From contig NZ_QSOP01000022.1 of assembly GCF_003436275.1 (NCBI RefSeq), positions 1 to 39,760 of the forward strand: 39,760 nucleotides of DNA, read 5' to 3'. This document shows positions 7,151-15,154 of the stretch, one piece after another; positions within the stretch are counted from its first letter, which is position 1; each line of letters opens with the position of its first letter. Origin of the DNA: Collinsella sp. TM09-10AT (lineage in GTDB: Bacteria; Actinomycetota; Coriobacteriia; Coriobacteriales; Coriobacteriaceae). The notes under the pieces were generated by a model that worked only from the letters and a program-made list of their open reading frames with translations, was not told the origin of the DNA and ran no database searches. A program made the position numbers and the translations under genes.

Positions 7151-8416
7151 ATGCCAAAAAAGTACTACACCAGAATTGTCGAAAATGAGCTCGACCAGCT
7201 GCTGGGTATATTCGGTGCCGTTCTCATCGAAGGACCGAAATGGTGTGGAAAGACGACCACGGCCGAGACCCGTGCGGCGTCCAGGCTCCTTCTCATGGAC
7301 CCGTCCCGCAACTTCGAGAATCGCTTACGCGCCGAGACGGATCCGGCTCTTGCCGTTTCCGGCGAGGTGCCGCGGCTGATTGACGAGTGGCAGGAGGTTC
7401 CGAAACTCTGGGACGCGGCACGGTTTGAGTGCGACAACCGCGGCGGTGAGCCTGGCCAATTCATATTTACGGGATCGGCAACACCGCGAGACGACGAACG
7501 CCCGATGCACAGCGGCGCTGGAAGATTCGCCAAACTGCGCATGGACACCATGACGCTTTTCGAACTCGGGAAATCCAGCGGTGCGGTTAAGCTATCGGGC
7601 ATTATTTCTGGCGAAAAGTTCAATGGAGCTTTCGGGTCGCTGGATTCTGCCTCGATTGCCGAGTGCGTTGTTCGCGGTGGATGGCCCGCGGCGGTCGGAA
7701 ACGATGCACAGGCTGCGTCCGCGATGGCCAAACGCTACATCGGCATAGTCGCCGAAGAAGATTTATCTCGTGTTGATGGCTCTCGCCGCGACCCTGAGAA
7801 GGTCAAAGCCGTCATCGAATCGCTTGCGCGCAATGAATCCACTTTGGCGACACTCAAGACGCTCGTAGCCGATCTTGGCGGAGAGGTGTCGAGACAGACG
7901 GCGGCATCATATATATCTCTTCTCGCTCGGGTTAGTTTCGTTCGCGATATTCCCGCGTGGAACCCCGCAATGAGATCCCCCGTGCACTTAAGAGAATCGA
8001 AGAAGCATCATCTCGCTGATCCGTCACTAGCGGCCGCCGCACTCGGGGCGACCCCGGAGACACTACTGCTAGATTTCAAGACGCTCGGACTGCTTTTTGA
8101 ATCGCTGGTGCTTCATGATTTGTGGGTTTATGCGCGAGCAAACGGAATGGGCCTCTATCACTATCATGATTCTCGCGATCTAGAAGTCGATGCGATCATT
8201 GCGGCTCCCGGCGGAACGTGGATTCCGGTCGAAGTTAAACTCAGCTCTGCTCAAATCGAAGAGGCGTCTGACAGCCTTGTTGCTGTCGAGAAACGCATGG
8301 TTGCCGCCGGAAACAACCCGCCGGTTTCGAAAGTCGTGATCATCGGGTTTGGTTCGCAAGCCTATGTTACCGAGCGTGGCGTCCAAGTTGTTCCGCTGGA
8401 TGTTCTCGCGCCGTAA
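7151..8416 (+). CDS. AAA-family ATPase with DUF4143-type C-terminus
   Basis: This 421-aa protein has Walker A GPKWCGKTT (residues 28-36, Lys34) and Walker B RLIDEWQEV (Asp78, Glu79). It also has a sensor-like FIFTGSA and a C-terminal DUF4143-type region ending in LEVDAII ... WIPVEVKLSS, a D/E-x-K arrangement resembling PD-(D/E)XK folds. The family is widespread in accessory DNA; its function is not settled. The ATG at 7151 is preferred because GGTGA precedes it; ATG 7139 is an in-frame alternative. It is flanked by REP-like direct repeats at 6960 and 8496 and preceded by the 23-bp repeat array. There are no linked partner genes. Confidence 0.85.
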   Translation: MPKKYYTRIVENELDQLLGIFGAVLIEGPKWCGKTTTAETRAASRLLLMDPSRNFENRLRAETDPALAVSGEVPRLIDEWQEVPKLWDAARFECDNRGGEPGQFIFTGSATPRDDERPMHSGAGRFAKLRMDTMTLFELGKSSGAVKLSGIISGEKFNGAFGSLDSASIAECVVRGGWPAAVGNDAQAASAMAKRYIGIVAEEDLSRVDGSRRDPEKVKAVIESLARNESTLATLKTLVADLGGEVSRQTAASYISLLARVSFVRDIPAWNPAMRSPVHLRESKKHHLADPSLAAAALGATPETLLLDFKTLGLLFESLVLHDLWVYARANGMGLYHYHDSRDLEVDAIIAAPGGTWIPVEVKLSSAQIEEASDSLVAVEKRMVAAGNNPPVSKVVIIGFGSQAYVTERGVQVVPLDVLAP

Positions 8417-8495
8417 CGCGACGGTCGAAGCGGGACGGACGCCACCATTGCGCGCGAGGACACGGCATCATCGATGATGCGGCGGCCACATTCGA

Positions 8496-8532
8496 CAAAG
8501 AGTGCCCACAACGATTAGTCGTTTAAGAACGT
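8496..8532. repeat. REP-like repeat, copy right of the ATPase gene
   Basis: Direct-repeat partner of 6960-6996 (GAGTGCCC, CGATTAGTCGTTTAAGAACG). It lies between the ATPase stop and the galM terminator. Confidence 0.6.
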
Positions 8533-8549
8533 CGCAGGCGACTAGGTAG

Positions 8550-8585
8550 AAAAACGCCCGTCGGCGGTGGTGCCGGCGGGCGTTG
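8550..8585 (-). terminator. galM terminator
   Basis: An inverted repeat AACGCCCG/CGGGCGTT, extended by inner GGC/GCC pairs, lies downstream of galM on the minus strand and is followed by a run of Ts. Confidence 0.85.
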
Positions 8586-8610
8586 CTGTGCGATATGTCG
8601 CGTTGTGGGC

Positions 8611-9663
8611 TTAGTGCCTCATAAAGTGGTACTCGATGACGTTGCTGTAGGGATGGCCCGGGCCCACGATACCCTGGGGGAACAGCGGATGGTGCGGCGT
8701 GTCGGGGTACATCTCTGCCTCGAGGGCAAAGCCGGCGCCCCAGCCATAGCTGGCATCGTCCTTGGCATGCTCGTCGCCCAGCCAGTTGCCGGTGTAGAGC
8801 TGCACGCCCGGGGCAGTGGTGTAGTAGTCAAGCTCGCGGCCGGTCCACATCTCCTCGACATGCAGCGCGCGGCGCAGATTGCGGCCATACTGATAGCCGC
8901 CGATGCACAGGCAGTGATCGTAGCCGCGGGCCTGTTTGATCTGCGGGTCGTCGGCTTCCATGCCGGGCGCGACGGGACGCAGCTCGCGGAAGTCAAACGG
9001 CGTGCCCTCGACCGGAGCGATCTCGCCGGTGGGGATATTCTGCTCGTTGATGGGCAGGTAGTGGGCGGCGTTGGCAACAAAGAAATGCTCGCAGTCCATG
9101 CTGGCGTTGTGGCCGGCAAGATTGAAGTAGGTGTGGTTGGTCATCGACACATAGGTGGCGCGGTCGCTCTCGCAGCCGTACTCGATGCGGAAGGCGCCGG
9201 TGCGCGTAACGGTAAACACAGCCGTAAACGTGCGGTTGCCGGGCAGGCCCAGCTCGCCATCCTTAAGCGAGGTGGTCATGCGCACAGCGTTATGGACCTC
9301 GTCGAGCTCAACATCCCACACGCGTTTATGCAGGCCGTGCTCAAGATCGCTGTGCAGGTTATTGGCGCCCTCGTTGGCGGGCAGATGCCAGTCTGTGCCA
9401 TCGATGGTGATCGTGGCGCCCGCAGTGCGGTTTGCCACGGGGCCGATGGTTGCGCCAAAGCAGGCGGGGTTGTCAAAGTAATCCTCGAGCTTATCGAAGC
9501 CTAGCACCACATCTCGCACGTTGCCGGGAATGTCGGGCACATCGATACCCAGCACGGTGGCGCCATAGTCCATAATGCGAACGCAGATCTCGGGCCCGTT
9601 GAGGGTGTAACGATGAACGGGGGTACCGCACGGCGCGGTGCCGAAAAGCTCGGAAGTGATCAT
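8611..9663 (-). CDS. galM: Aldose 1-epimerase (galactose mutarotase)
   Basis: This 350-aa protein is canonical GalM, distinct from the LacX-like pair elsewhere in the window. It interconverts beta- and alpha-D-galactose ahead of galactokinase. Visible features are GATVLGIDVPD and FGATIGPVANR near the N-terminus, NNLHSD, the catalytic-His motif NHTYFNLAGH, and the catalytic Glu in GFALEAEMYPD near the end. The start at 9663 (MITSELFG) has TAGGA upstream; the longer frame to 9723 runs into the promoter region. It is divergent from the DeoR-family gene at 9870, with which it shares a 206-bp control region. Confidence 0.93.
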   Translation of the reverse strand: MITSELFGTAPCGTPVHRYTLNGPEICVRIMDYGATVLGIDVPDIPGNVRDVVLGFDKLEDYFDNPACFGATIGPVANRTAGATITIDGTDWHLPANEGANNLHSDLEHGLHKRVWDVELDEVHNAVRMTTSLKDGELGLPGNRTFTAVFTVTRTGAFRIEYGCESDRATYVSMTNHTYFNLAGHNASMDCEHFFVANAAHYLPINEQNIPTGEIAPVEGTPFDFRELRPVAPGMEADDPQIKQARGYDHCLCIGGYQYGRNLRRALHVEEMWTGRELDYYTTAPGVQLYTGNWLGDEHAKDDASYGWGAGFALEAEMYPDTPHHPLFPQGIVGPGHPYSNVIEYHFMRH

Positions 9664-9816
9664 TTGGTTCCTAACATCGAGGTATTTCGGACAAACTGTA
9701 GCGCGAACAGGCGAGATTATCACTACACCCCACTAAAGCAGGGGGTATTTTTCTCAAAAAAGTGATGATTGGAGCTGTGCGGGCGTTCATTTTTGACGCG
9801 TACGAGTCTGATACAA

Positions 9817-9840
9817 TTTGTTCGTTACTGTTTGAATGAT
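9817..9840. promoter_or_regulatory. Candidate DeoR-type operator between galM and its regulator
   Basis: TTTGTTC followed by TGTTTGAATG (9829-9838), next to a possible -10 TACAAT (9812-9817). The ten-base motif TGTTYGAATG recurs upstream of lacF (26135) and lacA (28019). Confidence 0.5.
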
Positions 9841-9869
9841 ATGCGCGCAAAGAACGGCGAGGATTCATC

Positions 9870-10634
9870 GTGATTAAGGCAGAGCGACAGGATAAGGTTC
9901 GTCAGCTGCTCGAGGAGCAGGGCACGGTTTCGGTTAAAGAGATTTCTGATGCGCTAGGTGTCTCGGACATGACGGTCCGCCGCGACCTTGAGGAGCTTGC
10001 GAGCCTGGGCGAGATCGAGCGCGTGCACGGCGGAGCCCGCAGTGCGCAGGGCCGTCCCCACGCTATGTTGCGCCATGAGTATTCGCACAGCGAAAAGCGC
10101 ACCAAGCATGCCGAGGAAAAGCTGCAGATCGCACGCCGCGCTGTGGAGCTTATCGAGGAAGGCTCGACCATCTTTTTGGGTACGGGCACCACGGTTGAGC
10201 AGATGGCCTCGATGCTGCCGACGTTTCGCCTGCGCATTGTGACCAATTCGCTTTCGGTGTTTAACCTGCTCGAGGCGCGCGAAGACTGCGAGCTGTGCCT
10301 CGTGGGCGGTATGTACCGTCGCCGCACCGCCGCTTTTGTGGGACCAACGGCCGAGGATACCCTGCGTGCGCTGGGTATCGATGCGGCGTTTATCGGCGCC
10401 AACGGCATCTTGGACGGCGATGTGTCTACGTCCAACATGGACGAGGGGCGTATTCAGCAGCTCGCTTTTAGCAAGGCCGACTCGCGCTATCTGATCGCCG
10501 ACTCCAGCAAGATCGGCAAGCGCGACTTCTACACCTTCTGCCGCCTGGACAGCCTGGATGCCGTGGTGTGCGAGCCGGGTATCTCGGTCGAGGACCGCGC
10601 CGCCATCGAGGAGCACACGCAGGTCATCTGCTAG
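9870..10634 (+). CDS. DeoR-family transcriptional regulator, probable LacR-like
   Basis: This 254-aa protein has the DeoR N-terminal helix-turn-helix (VKEISDALGVSDMTVRRDL, then EELASLGEIERVHGGA). Its sugar-phosphate-sensing C-domain shows IFLGTGTTVEQMA, LVGGMYRRRTAAFVG, DAAFIGANGI and a final DSSKIGKRDFY. Family members sense phosphosugars; in lactococcal lac operons the LacR repressor senses tagatose 6-phosphate. The GTG start at 9870 is preceded by GAGG. It is divergent from galM and carries in its promoter a motif shared with lacF and lacA, which suggests it controls the tagatose branch. That regulatory role is inference. Confidence 0.87.
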   Translation: MIKAERQDKVRQLLEEQGTVSVKEISDALGVSDMTVRRDLEELASLGEIERVHGGARSAQGRPHAMLRHEYSHSEKRTKHAEEKLQIARRAVELIEEGSTIFLGTGTTVEQMASMLPTFRLRIVTNSLSVFNLLEAREDCELCLVGGMYRRRTAAFVGPTAEDTLRALGIDAAFIGANGILDGDVSTSNMDEGRIQQLAFSKADSRYLIADSSKIGKRDFYTFCRLDSLDAVVCEPGISVEDRAAIEEHTQVIC

Positions 10635-10744
10635 CTAACGCCGCAGACGATACTTCTGTCCTCTGCCGGCGCGGGGATTATCGCTTCACAATGACGCGCA
10701 GAATGATATGCATATGCGCTCGGGCCAGGTATTCAGCTTGTGGG

Positions 10745-11050
10745 CTAGACCAGGCGGGCGTAGTTCTGTGACTGATGAAAGATGTGGGCGATATAGATTG
10801 TTTCGTGCTCAAACTTGTATAGACACACGTAGTTGTTGACGGGAAACGATCGGTAATTACGTGCCGCTAGCTCTTGCATGTGCGAGAGGGGACGTAAAAG
10901 CGGCTGCTCGCGAAGCAGATCAAGCTGATATTCAAACTCAGCGACAAAATTGCCCGCTGCACGCGGATTCTTGAGGATTTGAGCAAGGTATCCGACAATA
11001 CTCTCGTACTCATATCGTGCGCTTTTGAGGATTACGACGTTATAGGTCAT
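10745..11050 (-). CDS. RelE/ParE-family toxin
   Basis: This 101-aa basic protein begins MTYNVVILKSARYEYESIVGYL and continues through NPRAAGNFVAEFEYQLDLLR, MQELAARNYRSFPVNNYVCL and ETIYIAHIFHQSQNYARL. This is the usual ParE/RelE layout of helical N-terminus followed by beta strands ending in the IxHxRR-like segment. It lies downstream of and overlaps the antitoxin gene by 11 bases, as is typical of translationally coupled toxin-antitoxin pairs. Whether it cleaves mRNA or targets gyrase cannot be told from sequence. Confidence 0.85.
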   Translation of the reverse strand: MTYNVVILKSARYEYESIVGYLAQILKNPRAAGNFVAEFEYQLDLLREQPLLRPLSHMQELAARNYRSFPVNNYVCLYKFEHETIYIAHIFHQSQNYARLV

Positions 11051-11306
11051 ATTTGTCTCGTATCGAAGCCGCGAAGGATTCGTAGTCGCTGTAGTCGCCT
11101 TGCGATATTTCGTCTTCTGCCAACATCATACGAGACAGCAGTTTTGCCTTGGCGATTTCTTCTTGCATGAGGCGATACTGGTCGCTGCTGATGCAGTGCA
11201 TGGCCTCGTAGCCGTTCTTAGTTACGGTGACGTCGCGCTCAGACTCAACAAGCGTGGTGAATGCAGCAGTGTCCTTCATATCTCGGACGGGCACACAAGC
11301 TGACAT
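11040..11306 (-). CDS. Antitoxin, Phd/YefM-like
   Basis: This 88-aa partner of the toxin begins MSACVPVRDMKDTAAFTTLV. The pattern VRDMKDTAAFTTLVESERDV then VTKNGYEAMHCIS matches the Phd/YefM DNA-binding fold; the acidic C-terminal part would wrap the toxin. The start at 11306 is fixed by a near-perfect AGGAGG 8 bases upstream. The pair is probably autoregulated from the short region 11307-11370. Confidence 0.85.
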   Translation of the reverse strand: MSACVPVRDMKDTAAFTTLVESERDVTVTKNGYEAMHCISSDQYRLMQEEIAKAKLLSRMMLAEDEISQGDYSDYESFAASIRDKYDL

Positions 11307-11371
11307 GGGTACCTCCTTTGCGTCGGGACACAATTGTACCACGGTATGTTAAAACGTCGGCGTCGTTGGAT

Positions 11372-11430
11372 TATCTCAATCTGTAACAGTTGGGAGTAGA
11401 AAACCGGGTTAGATGTTACAGATCGAGATA
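11372..11430. repeat. TGTAACA-type hairpin repeat, copy 1
   Basis: Arms of 17 bp (11372-11388 with 11414-11430, one mismatch) built on ATCTGTAACA/TGTTACAGAT. The loop region carries the conserved GG ... AAAAC ... TTAGA string. First of five copies around the lac modules. Confidence 0.85.
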
Positions 11431-11446
11431 TTCTGCTTCGGGCTAC

Positions 11447-11515
11447 CCGTTTGTCTCGATCTGTAACAGGTAGGGCCGAAAACCCCTGCTAGATGTTACA
11501 GATTGAGACAAACGG
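11447..11515. repeat. TGTAACA-type hairpin repeat, copy 2
   Basis: Arms of 22 bp (11447-11468 with 11494-11515, one mismatch), the longest of the family. Loop with GGTAGGGCC, GAAAAC and GCTAGA. In tandem with copy 1, downstream of lacG1. Confidence 0.88.
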
Positions 11516-11532
11516 CCTGTTCGGACCGAGCC

Positions 11533-11581
11533 AAAATAAAAAAGGCCGCATGCGAACCCGCGGAGGGATTCGCATGCGGCC
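11533..11581 (-). terminator. lacE1-lacG1 operon terminator
   Basis: A perfect 13-bp stem (11544-11556 with 11569-11581) downstream of lacG1. It is followed on the minus strand by a T-rich tract (complement of 11533-11543). Confidence 0.9.
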
Positions 11582-11603
11582 GACAGGGGGTATGCGGTGG
11601 AAA

Positions 11604-13025
11604 CTAGGCCATGAGCAGGCCGGTCTCTGCGACGTTCTTGTACCAGTACGCGCTCGCCTTGGGATAGCGCTTCTGGGTCTCAAAGTCGATGTAGAACAGA
11701 CCATAGCGCTTGTTGTAGCCGTTGGTCCAGGAGAACTGATCCTGCAGCGACCACACAAAGTAGCCGTCGACGTTCACGCCGCCGTCGATTGCCTTGAGGA
11801 TCCACGCGAGATGCTGGCGCATGTAGTCGATACGAGGGGCGTCGTCGATAAAGCCGTCCTCGAAGTCGTCCTTATAGCCCATGCCGTTCTCGGTGATGTA
11901 GATCTTCTTGTAGTTGGGGTAATCGTTTTTAATGCGGAGCAGCAGATCGTACAAGCCCTCAGGATAGATGATCCAGTCCCAATCGGTGGTGGGAACGCCT
12001 TCGCGCACGCATGACTCGCCCACGCCCTTGAGGAACCAGCGCGAGGAGCCCTTGTCGCCGGTGCCATTGTGGTTGATGTCGTTTTCGCCCTCGGCGGCAC
12101 GCAGGAACTGGCACTTGTAGGTGTTGACGCCCAGGCAATCGTTGTAGGGGAGCGCGGCGGTCAGCGCGGCGATGTCCTCATCGCGGACGTCGAGCTCGCC
12201 GCCGGCGATATGGGCCAGCTTGGTCGCAGCCTCCATGGTGTCGGCTGCATAGTGGCCGCGGAAGGTGGCGTCGAGTACCCAGCGGTTGTTGATGACGTCG
12301 GCCATGCGAGCTGCCTCACAGTCGGCAGCGCTGTTGGGGTTGAGGGGATACTTGGGCTCCAGGTTCTGGACGATGCCGATCTCGCCCTCAAAGCCGCCCT
12401 CATGGAAGGCGACGACAGCCTTGGCGTGGGCCACCATCATGTTGTGCATGAGCTGGAAGGCCTTGTCCAAGCGATACTTCTCGCCGTGCGGCCAGTTGCC
12501 GACGATAAAGCTGCCCTCGGCGGTCGCGGGAATCTCGTTAAAGGTAAACCAGTGCTTGACCTCGGTGAACTCGGCAAAGCAGAACTTGGCGTACTCGACG
12601 AAGGCATCGATGGTCGTGCGCGTCAGGAAGCCCTCGCCGCCGTCCTGATAAAAGGCCTCGGGCGTATCGAAGTGATCGAGCGTGACATAGGGGATAACGC
12701 CGGCATTGTTGCAGGTGGCAAAGAGCTCGTGATAGAAGGCGACGCCCTCGGGGTTGATCTCGCCAGTGCCGTTGGGGAAGATGCGGCTCCAGGCGATGGA
12801 GACACGGATGCCGTTGATGCCGAAGCGCTGGCACAGGTCGATATCGACCGGATATTTGTTGTAGAAGTCGCTTGCAGGATCGGGGGAGAAGCGACCCTGA
12901 GCAGCCAGGAAATCGTCCCAGGGCACTTTGCCCTTGCCGTGTGTACGGGTCTCGCCTTCAACCTGGTAAGCAGCGGTGGCGCCGCCAAACACAAAGCCGT
13001 CGGGGAACTGCATGGGGTTGGTCAT
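11604..13025 (-). CDS. lacG: 6-phospho-beta-galactosidase (GH1), module A
   Basis: This 473-aa GH1 enzyme splits PTS-imported phosphogalactosides into galactose 6-phosphate and aglycone. It has AAYQVEG near the N-terminus, acid/base Glu164 in TFNEI and nucleophile Glu379 in YITENG. FSWTNGYNKRYG supplies the phosphate-binding Ser432, Lys439 and Tyr441. Trp433 in that motif is the residue that favours 6-phosphogalactosides; glucosidase relatives have other residues there. Length matches LacG. It has LDHFD where the other two copies have LHHFD. It is second in a lacE-lacG operon, with AAAGGA before the ATG. It closely resembles lacG3. Confidence 0.9.
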   Translation of the reverse strand: MTNPMQFPDGFVFGGATAAYQVEGETRTHGKGKVPWDDFLAAQGRFSPDPASDFYNKYPVDIDLCQRFGINGIRVSIAWSRIFPNGTGEINPEGVAFYHELFATCNNAGVIPYVTLDHFDTPEAFYQDGGEGFLTRTTIDAFVEYAKFCFAEFTEVKHWFTFNEIPATAEGSFIVGNWPHGEKYRLDKAFQLMHNMMVAHAKAVVAFHEGGFEGEIGIVQNLEPKYPLNPNSAADCEAARMADVINNRWVLDATFRGHYAADTMEAATKLAHIAGGELDVRDEDIAALTAALPYNDCLGVNTYKCQFLRAAEGENDINHNGTGDKGSSRWFLKGVGESCVREGVPTTDWDWIIYPEGLYDLLLRIKNDYPNYKKIYITENGMGYKDDFEDGFIDDAPRIDYMRQHLAWILKAIDGGVNVDGYFVWSLQDQFSWTNGYNKRYGLFYIDFETQKRYPKASAYWYKNVAETGLLMA

Positions 13026-13059
13026 GAGTCATCCTTTCTGTGGGATACGAATAGGGAGA

Positions 13060-13086
13060 GGTGCCCGAACTGGGGATTCGGGCACC
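13060..13086 (-). other. Intercistronic stem-loop between lacE1 and lacG1
   Basis: Perfect 10-bp stem GGTGCCCGAA/TTCGGGCACC with a 7-base loop in the 76-bp gap, with no T run. Probably an mRNA stability or processing element. The other two modules have unrelated stem-loops at the same place. Confidence 0.7.
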
Positions 13087-13101
13087 AACAGAGGGAGGTA
13101 A

Positions 13102-14880
13102 CTAGTCGAGGTTCTCGCGGAGCCACTTGATGGCGCCAGCGGGGTCACGGGTAAGGTCGATATATTCCTTACCGCGCGGGGCGAGCAGCTTAATGCCCAG
13201 ACGATCGGTGTCGGCCTTCATGTCGTTGTAGTAGCTACGGACCTGCGGGGCAAGCACGATAACGTCGTACTGATCCATGATGGCAGTGTGCTGACCATAG
13301 GCGCCTGCGGAGGAAGCAATATTCTCTCCGGTCTGTGCGGCACCTTCCTTGATGGCGTTGGCAAGCATGGCAGAGGTGCCGGCGCCGGCGCACAGGACGA
13401 GGACCTTCAGGCCGTCGACATCCTTCTTGGCGGATGCGTCGGCGGCAGGCTCGGGCTGATCGGCGACAGGCTTGCTGTCGGTGGCAGCGGCGGTCGTCTC
13501 GACGGAAGCGGTAGTCTGCTCGACAGCGGGCGCAGAGGCGTTGGGGGCGATGACGGCAGCACCATCGGACTCAAGACCCAGCTCGGCGGCGCGCTCGGCC
13601 TCCTGGTCGCAGAGCAGCTTATCGTATGCCTTCAAGAACGGCAGGTAGATGATGGCGTCCAGCAAGATGATGATCGCGACAAATACCAGGGCAATAAGCT
13701 GGAAGTTCGTGGTGATGAAGATGCCGATGGGGGCAGGGGTAGCCCAAGGCACCACGAAGGAGAAGCCGTTCATGCCCACGTTATCGATAAAGAACTTGGC
13801 AACACTCACGTTGACGCAGCCGGCGGCAACAAAGGGGATGAGCATGTAGGGGTTAAGGATCATCGGCGCGCCAAAGAGCAGCGGTTCGTTGACGGCGAAG
13901 GCAACAGGAACGATCGAGGCCTTGCCGACGGCTTTGAGCTGCTTGGATTTCATAAAGAGAATCAGCAGAAGCGGCACGATGAACGTGGCGCCGGTGCCGC
14001 CGAACTCACCCACGAGCGACATGTTAAAGGTGAGGGAGTGGGCGGGGTGGCCGCCTGCCAGCAGAACCTGCAGGTTTTCGGCCTGGTTGGCAAGACGGAT
14101 GGGGTCGATGCCCGGCTGGACGATCGAGGGGCCGTGGACGCCGATGAACCAGAAGAACGCGGTGGCTGCCTGGATAAGGATAAGGCCAGGATAGGTTTCT
14201 GCAGCGGTGAAGAGCGGGGAGAGCAGTTTGATAAGCAGCTCGGAGAACGGAACGCCCATGAGGTTGCGCACGACGACATCGATGATGCCGCAGATGATGA
14301 CGGCGCCGCCAAAGGGGATGATGTCGCGGAAGTTCTGAGCGATGGCGCCCGGAACCTCCTTGGGCAGCTTAATGGTCAAATCGCGCGAAACGCAGAATTT
14401 ATAGACCCACACGGTAATGAACGCGGCGATATAGGCCGAGAACAGACCGCGCGTGCCCATGCTGGTGCAATCGAAGACCGAAAGTTCGGAGCCGTTGAAC
14501 TTGGTGGTGAACTGCGTGACTGCGAGCAGCAGCATGCTGCACTGGGCGGCCACCATGGTGGAACCGTCGTTGAGCACTTTGCCGGCGGGCATACGACGGT
14601 TCATGGATGCCGTGAAGTTCTTGGCGGTGGTGCCGGCAACCATGATGCCCATGACGCCCATGGTGAAGTTGTAGAGCTTGTTGCACCAGTCGATGAGCGG
14701 CTGGGGCAGCGTGATGCCGACTACGCCGGGAAGGGTGGCAATGAGCAGAAAGATCGAAGAGGTGAGGACAATGGGCATGCACCCAAGGAATCCGTCCTTG
14801 ATGGCCTGGAGGTATATGTTCCTCGAGATCTTCTCAAAGAACGGCTGATGCTTTTCGAGCATCTTTACGATGGCGTCCAT
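13102..14880 (-). CDS. lacE: PTS lactose-family EIICB, module A
   Basis: This 592-aa membrane permease has an N-terminal EIIC domain (roughly 1-430, many hydrophobic segments; FFEKISRNIYLQAIKDGF, GVHGPSIV, NEPLLFGAP). An Ala/Thr/Glu-rich linker and a C-terminal EIIB domain follow. The EIIB active Cys is residue 497 in VLVLCAGAGTSAM. It transports and phosphorylates a galactoside at the membrane, taking phosphate from LacF. The start has AAAGGAG upstream. The EIIB domain is much closer to LacE2 than to LacE3. GPSIVQPGI replaces the EPAI of canonical LacE, hinting at a different sugar. Confidence 0.9.
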   Translation of the reverse strand: MDAIVKMLEKHQPFFEKISRNIYLQAIKDGFLGCMPIVLTSSIFLLIATLPGVVGITLPQPLIDWCNKLYNFTMGVMGIMVAGTTAKNFTASMNRRMPAGKVLNDGSTMVAAQCSMLLLAVTQFTTKFNGSELSVFDCTSMGTRGLFSAYIAAFITVWVYKFCVSRDLTIKLPKEVPGAIAQNFRDIIPFGGAVIICGIIDVVVRNLMGVPFSELLIKLLSPLFTAAETYPGLILIQAATAFFWFIGVHGPSIVQPGIDPIRLANQAENLQVLLAGGHPAHSLTFNMSLVGEFGGTGATFIVPLLLILFMKSKQLKAVGKASIVPVAFAVNEPLLFGAPMILNPYMLIPFVAAGCVNVSVAKFFIDNVGMNGFSFVVPWATPAPIGIFITTNFQLIALVFVAIIILLDAIIYLPFLKAYDKLLCDQEAERAAELGLESDGAAVIAPNASAPAVEQTTASVETTAAATDSKPVADQPEPAADASAKKDVDGLKVLVLCAGAGTSAMLANAIKEGAAQTGENIASSAGAYGQHTAIMDQYDVIVLAPQVRSYYNDMKADTDRLGIKLLAPRGKEYIDLTRDPAGAIKWLRENLD

Positions 14881-14981
14881 AGAGCTCCTTTGCTACTTGA
14901 TGCGCGATGCATGTGGATGGAACTGGTCGTCGATGGATGGTCAGGACTGCCCGGAAACCTTCCTGTTTAAGGAAGGCATTG

Positions 14982-15026
14982 CGAAATGACAACGTTGTCA
15001 TTTCGTTAATGACAACGTAAGACATT
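14982..15026. promoter_or_regulatory. Operators of the module A LacI-type repressor
   Basis: 14982-15005 is a perfect 24-bp palindrome centred on CG with core AATGACAACGTTGTCATT. A second site at 15008-15026 repeats AATGACAACGT and ends in CATT. Both lie in the lacE1-lacI1 divergent region, about 100 bases before lacE1. The half-site AATGACAAC is specific to this module. Confidence 0.85.
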
Positions 15027-15154
15027 TTTGGAAGAGCAACAAGGATATACGGGTGAGTGGTCGATATTGTTCGGTAAACGGTTGATTTATCAGTCAGGCA
15101 GGTAGTGTATGCTAGAACGCAAAAACAAGCGATGTAAAACCGACTGGAGAAGCA

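Noticed and set aside
5931..8532. The tRNA-Thr gene as an integration site for an element carrying the EIIB and ATPase genes
   Set aside because: No integrase gene and no repeated tRNA 3' fragment were found downstream.
11372..11515. The tandem TGTAACA hairpins as a CRISPR array
   Set aside because: They are inverted, not direct, repeats with a conserved loop, occur singly or in pairs, and have no cas genes nearby.
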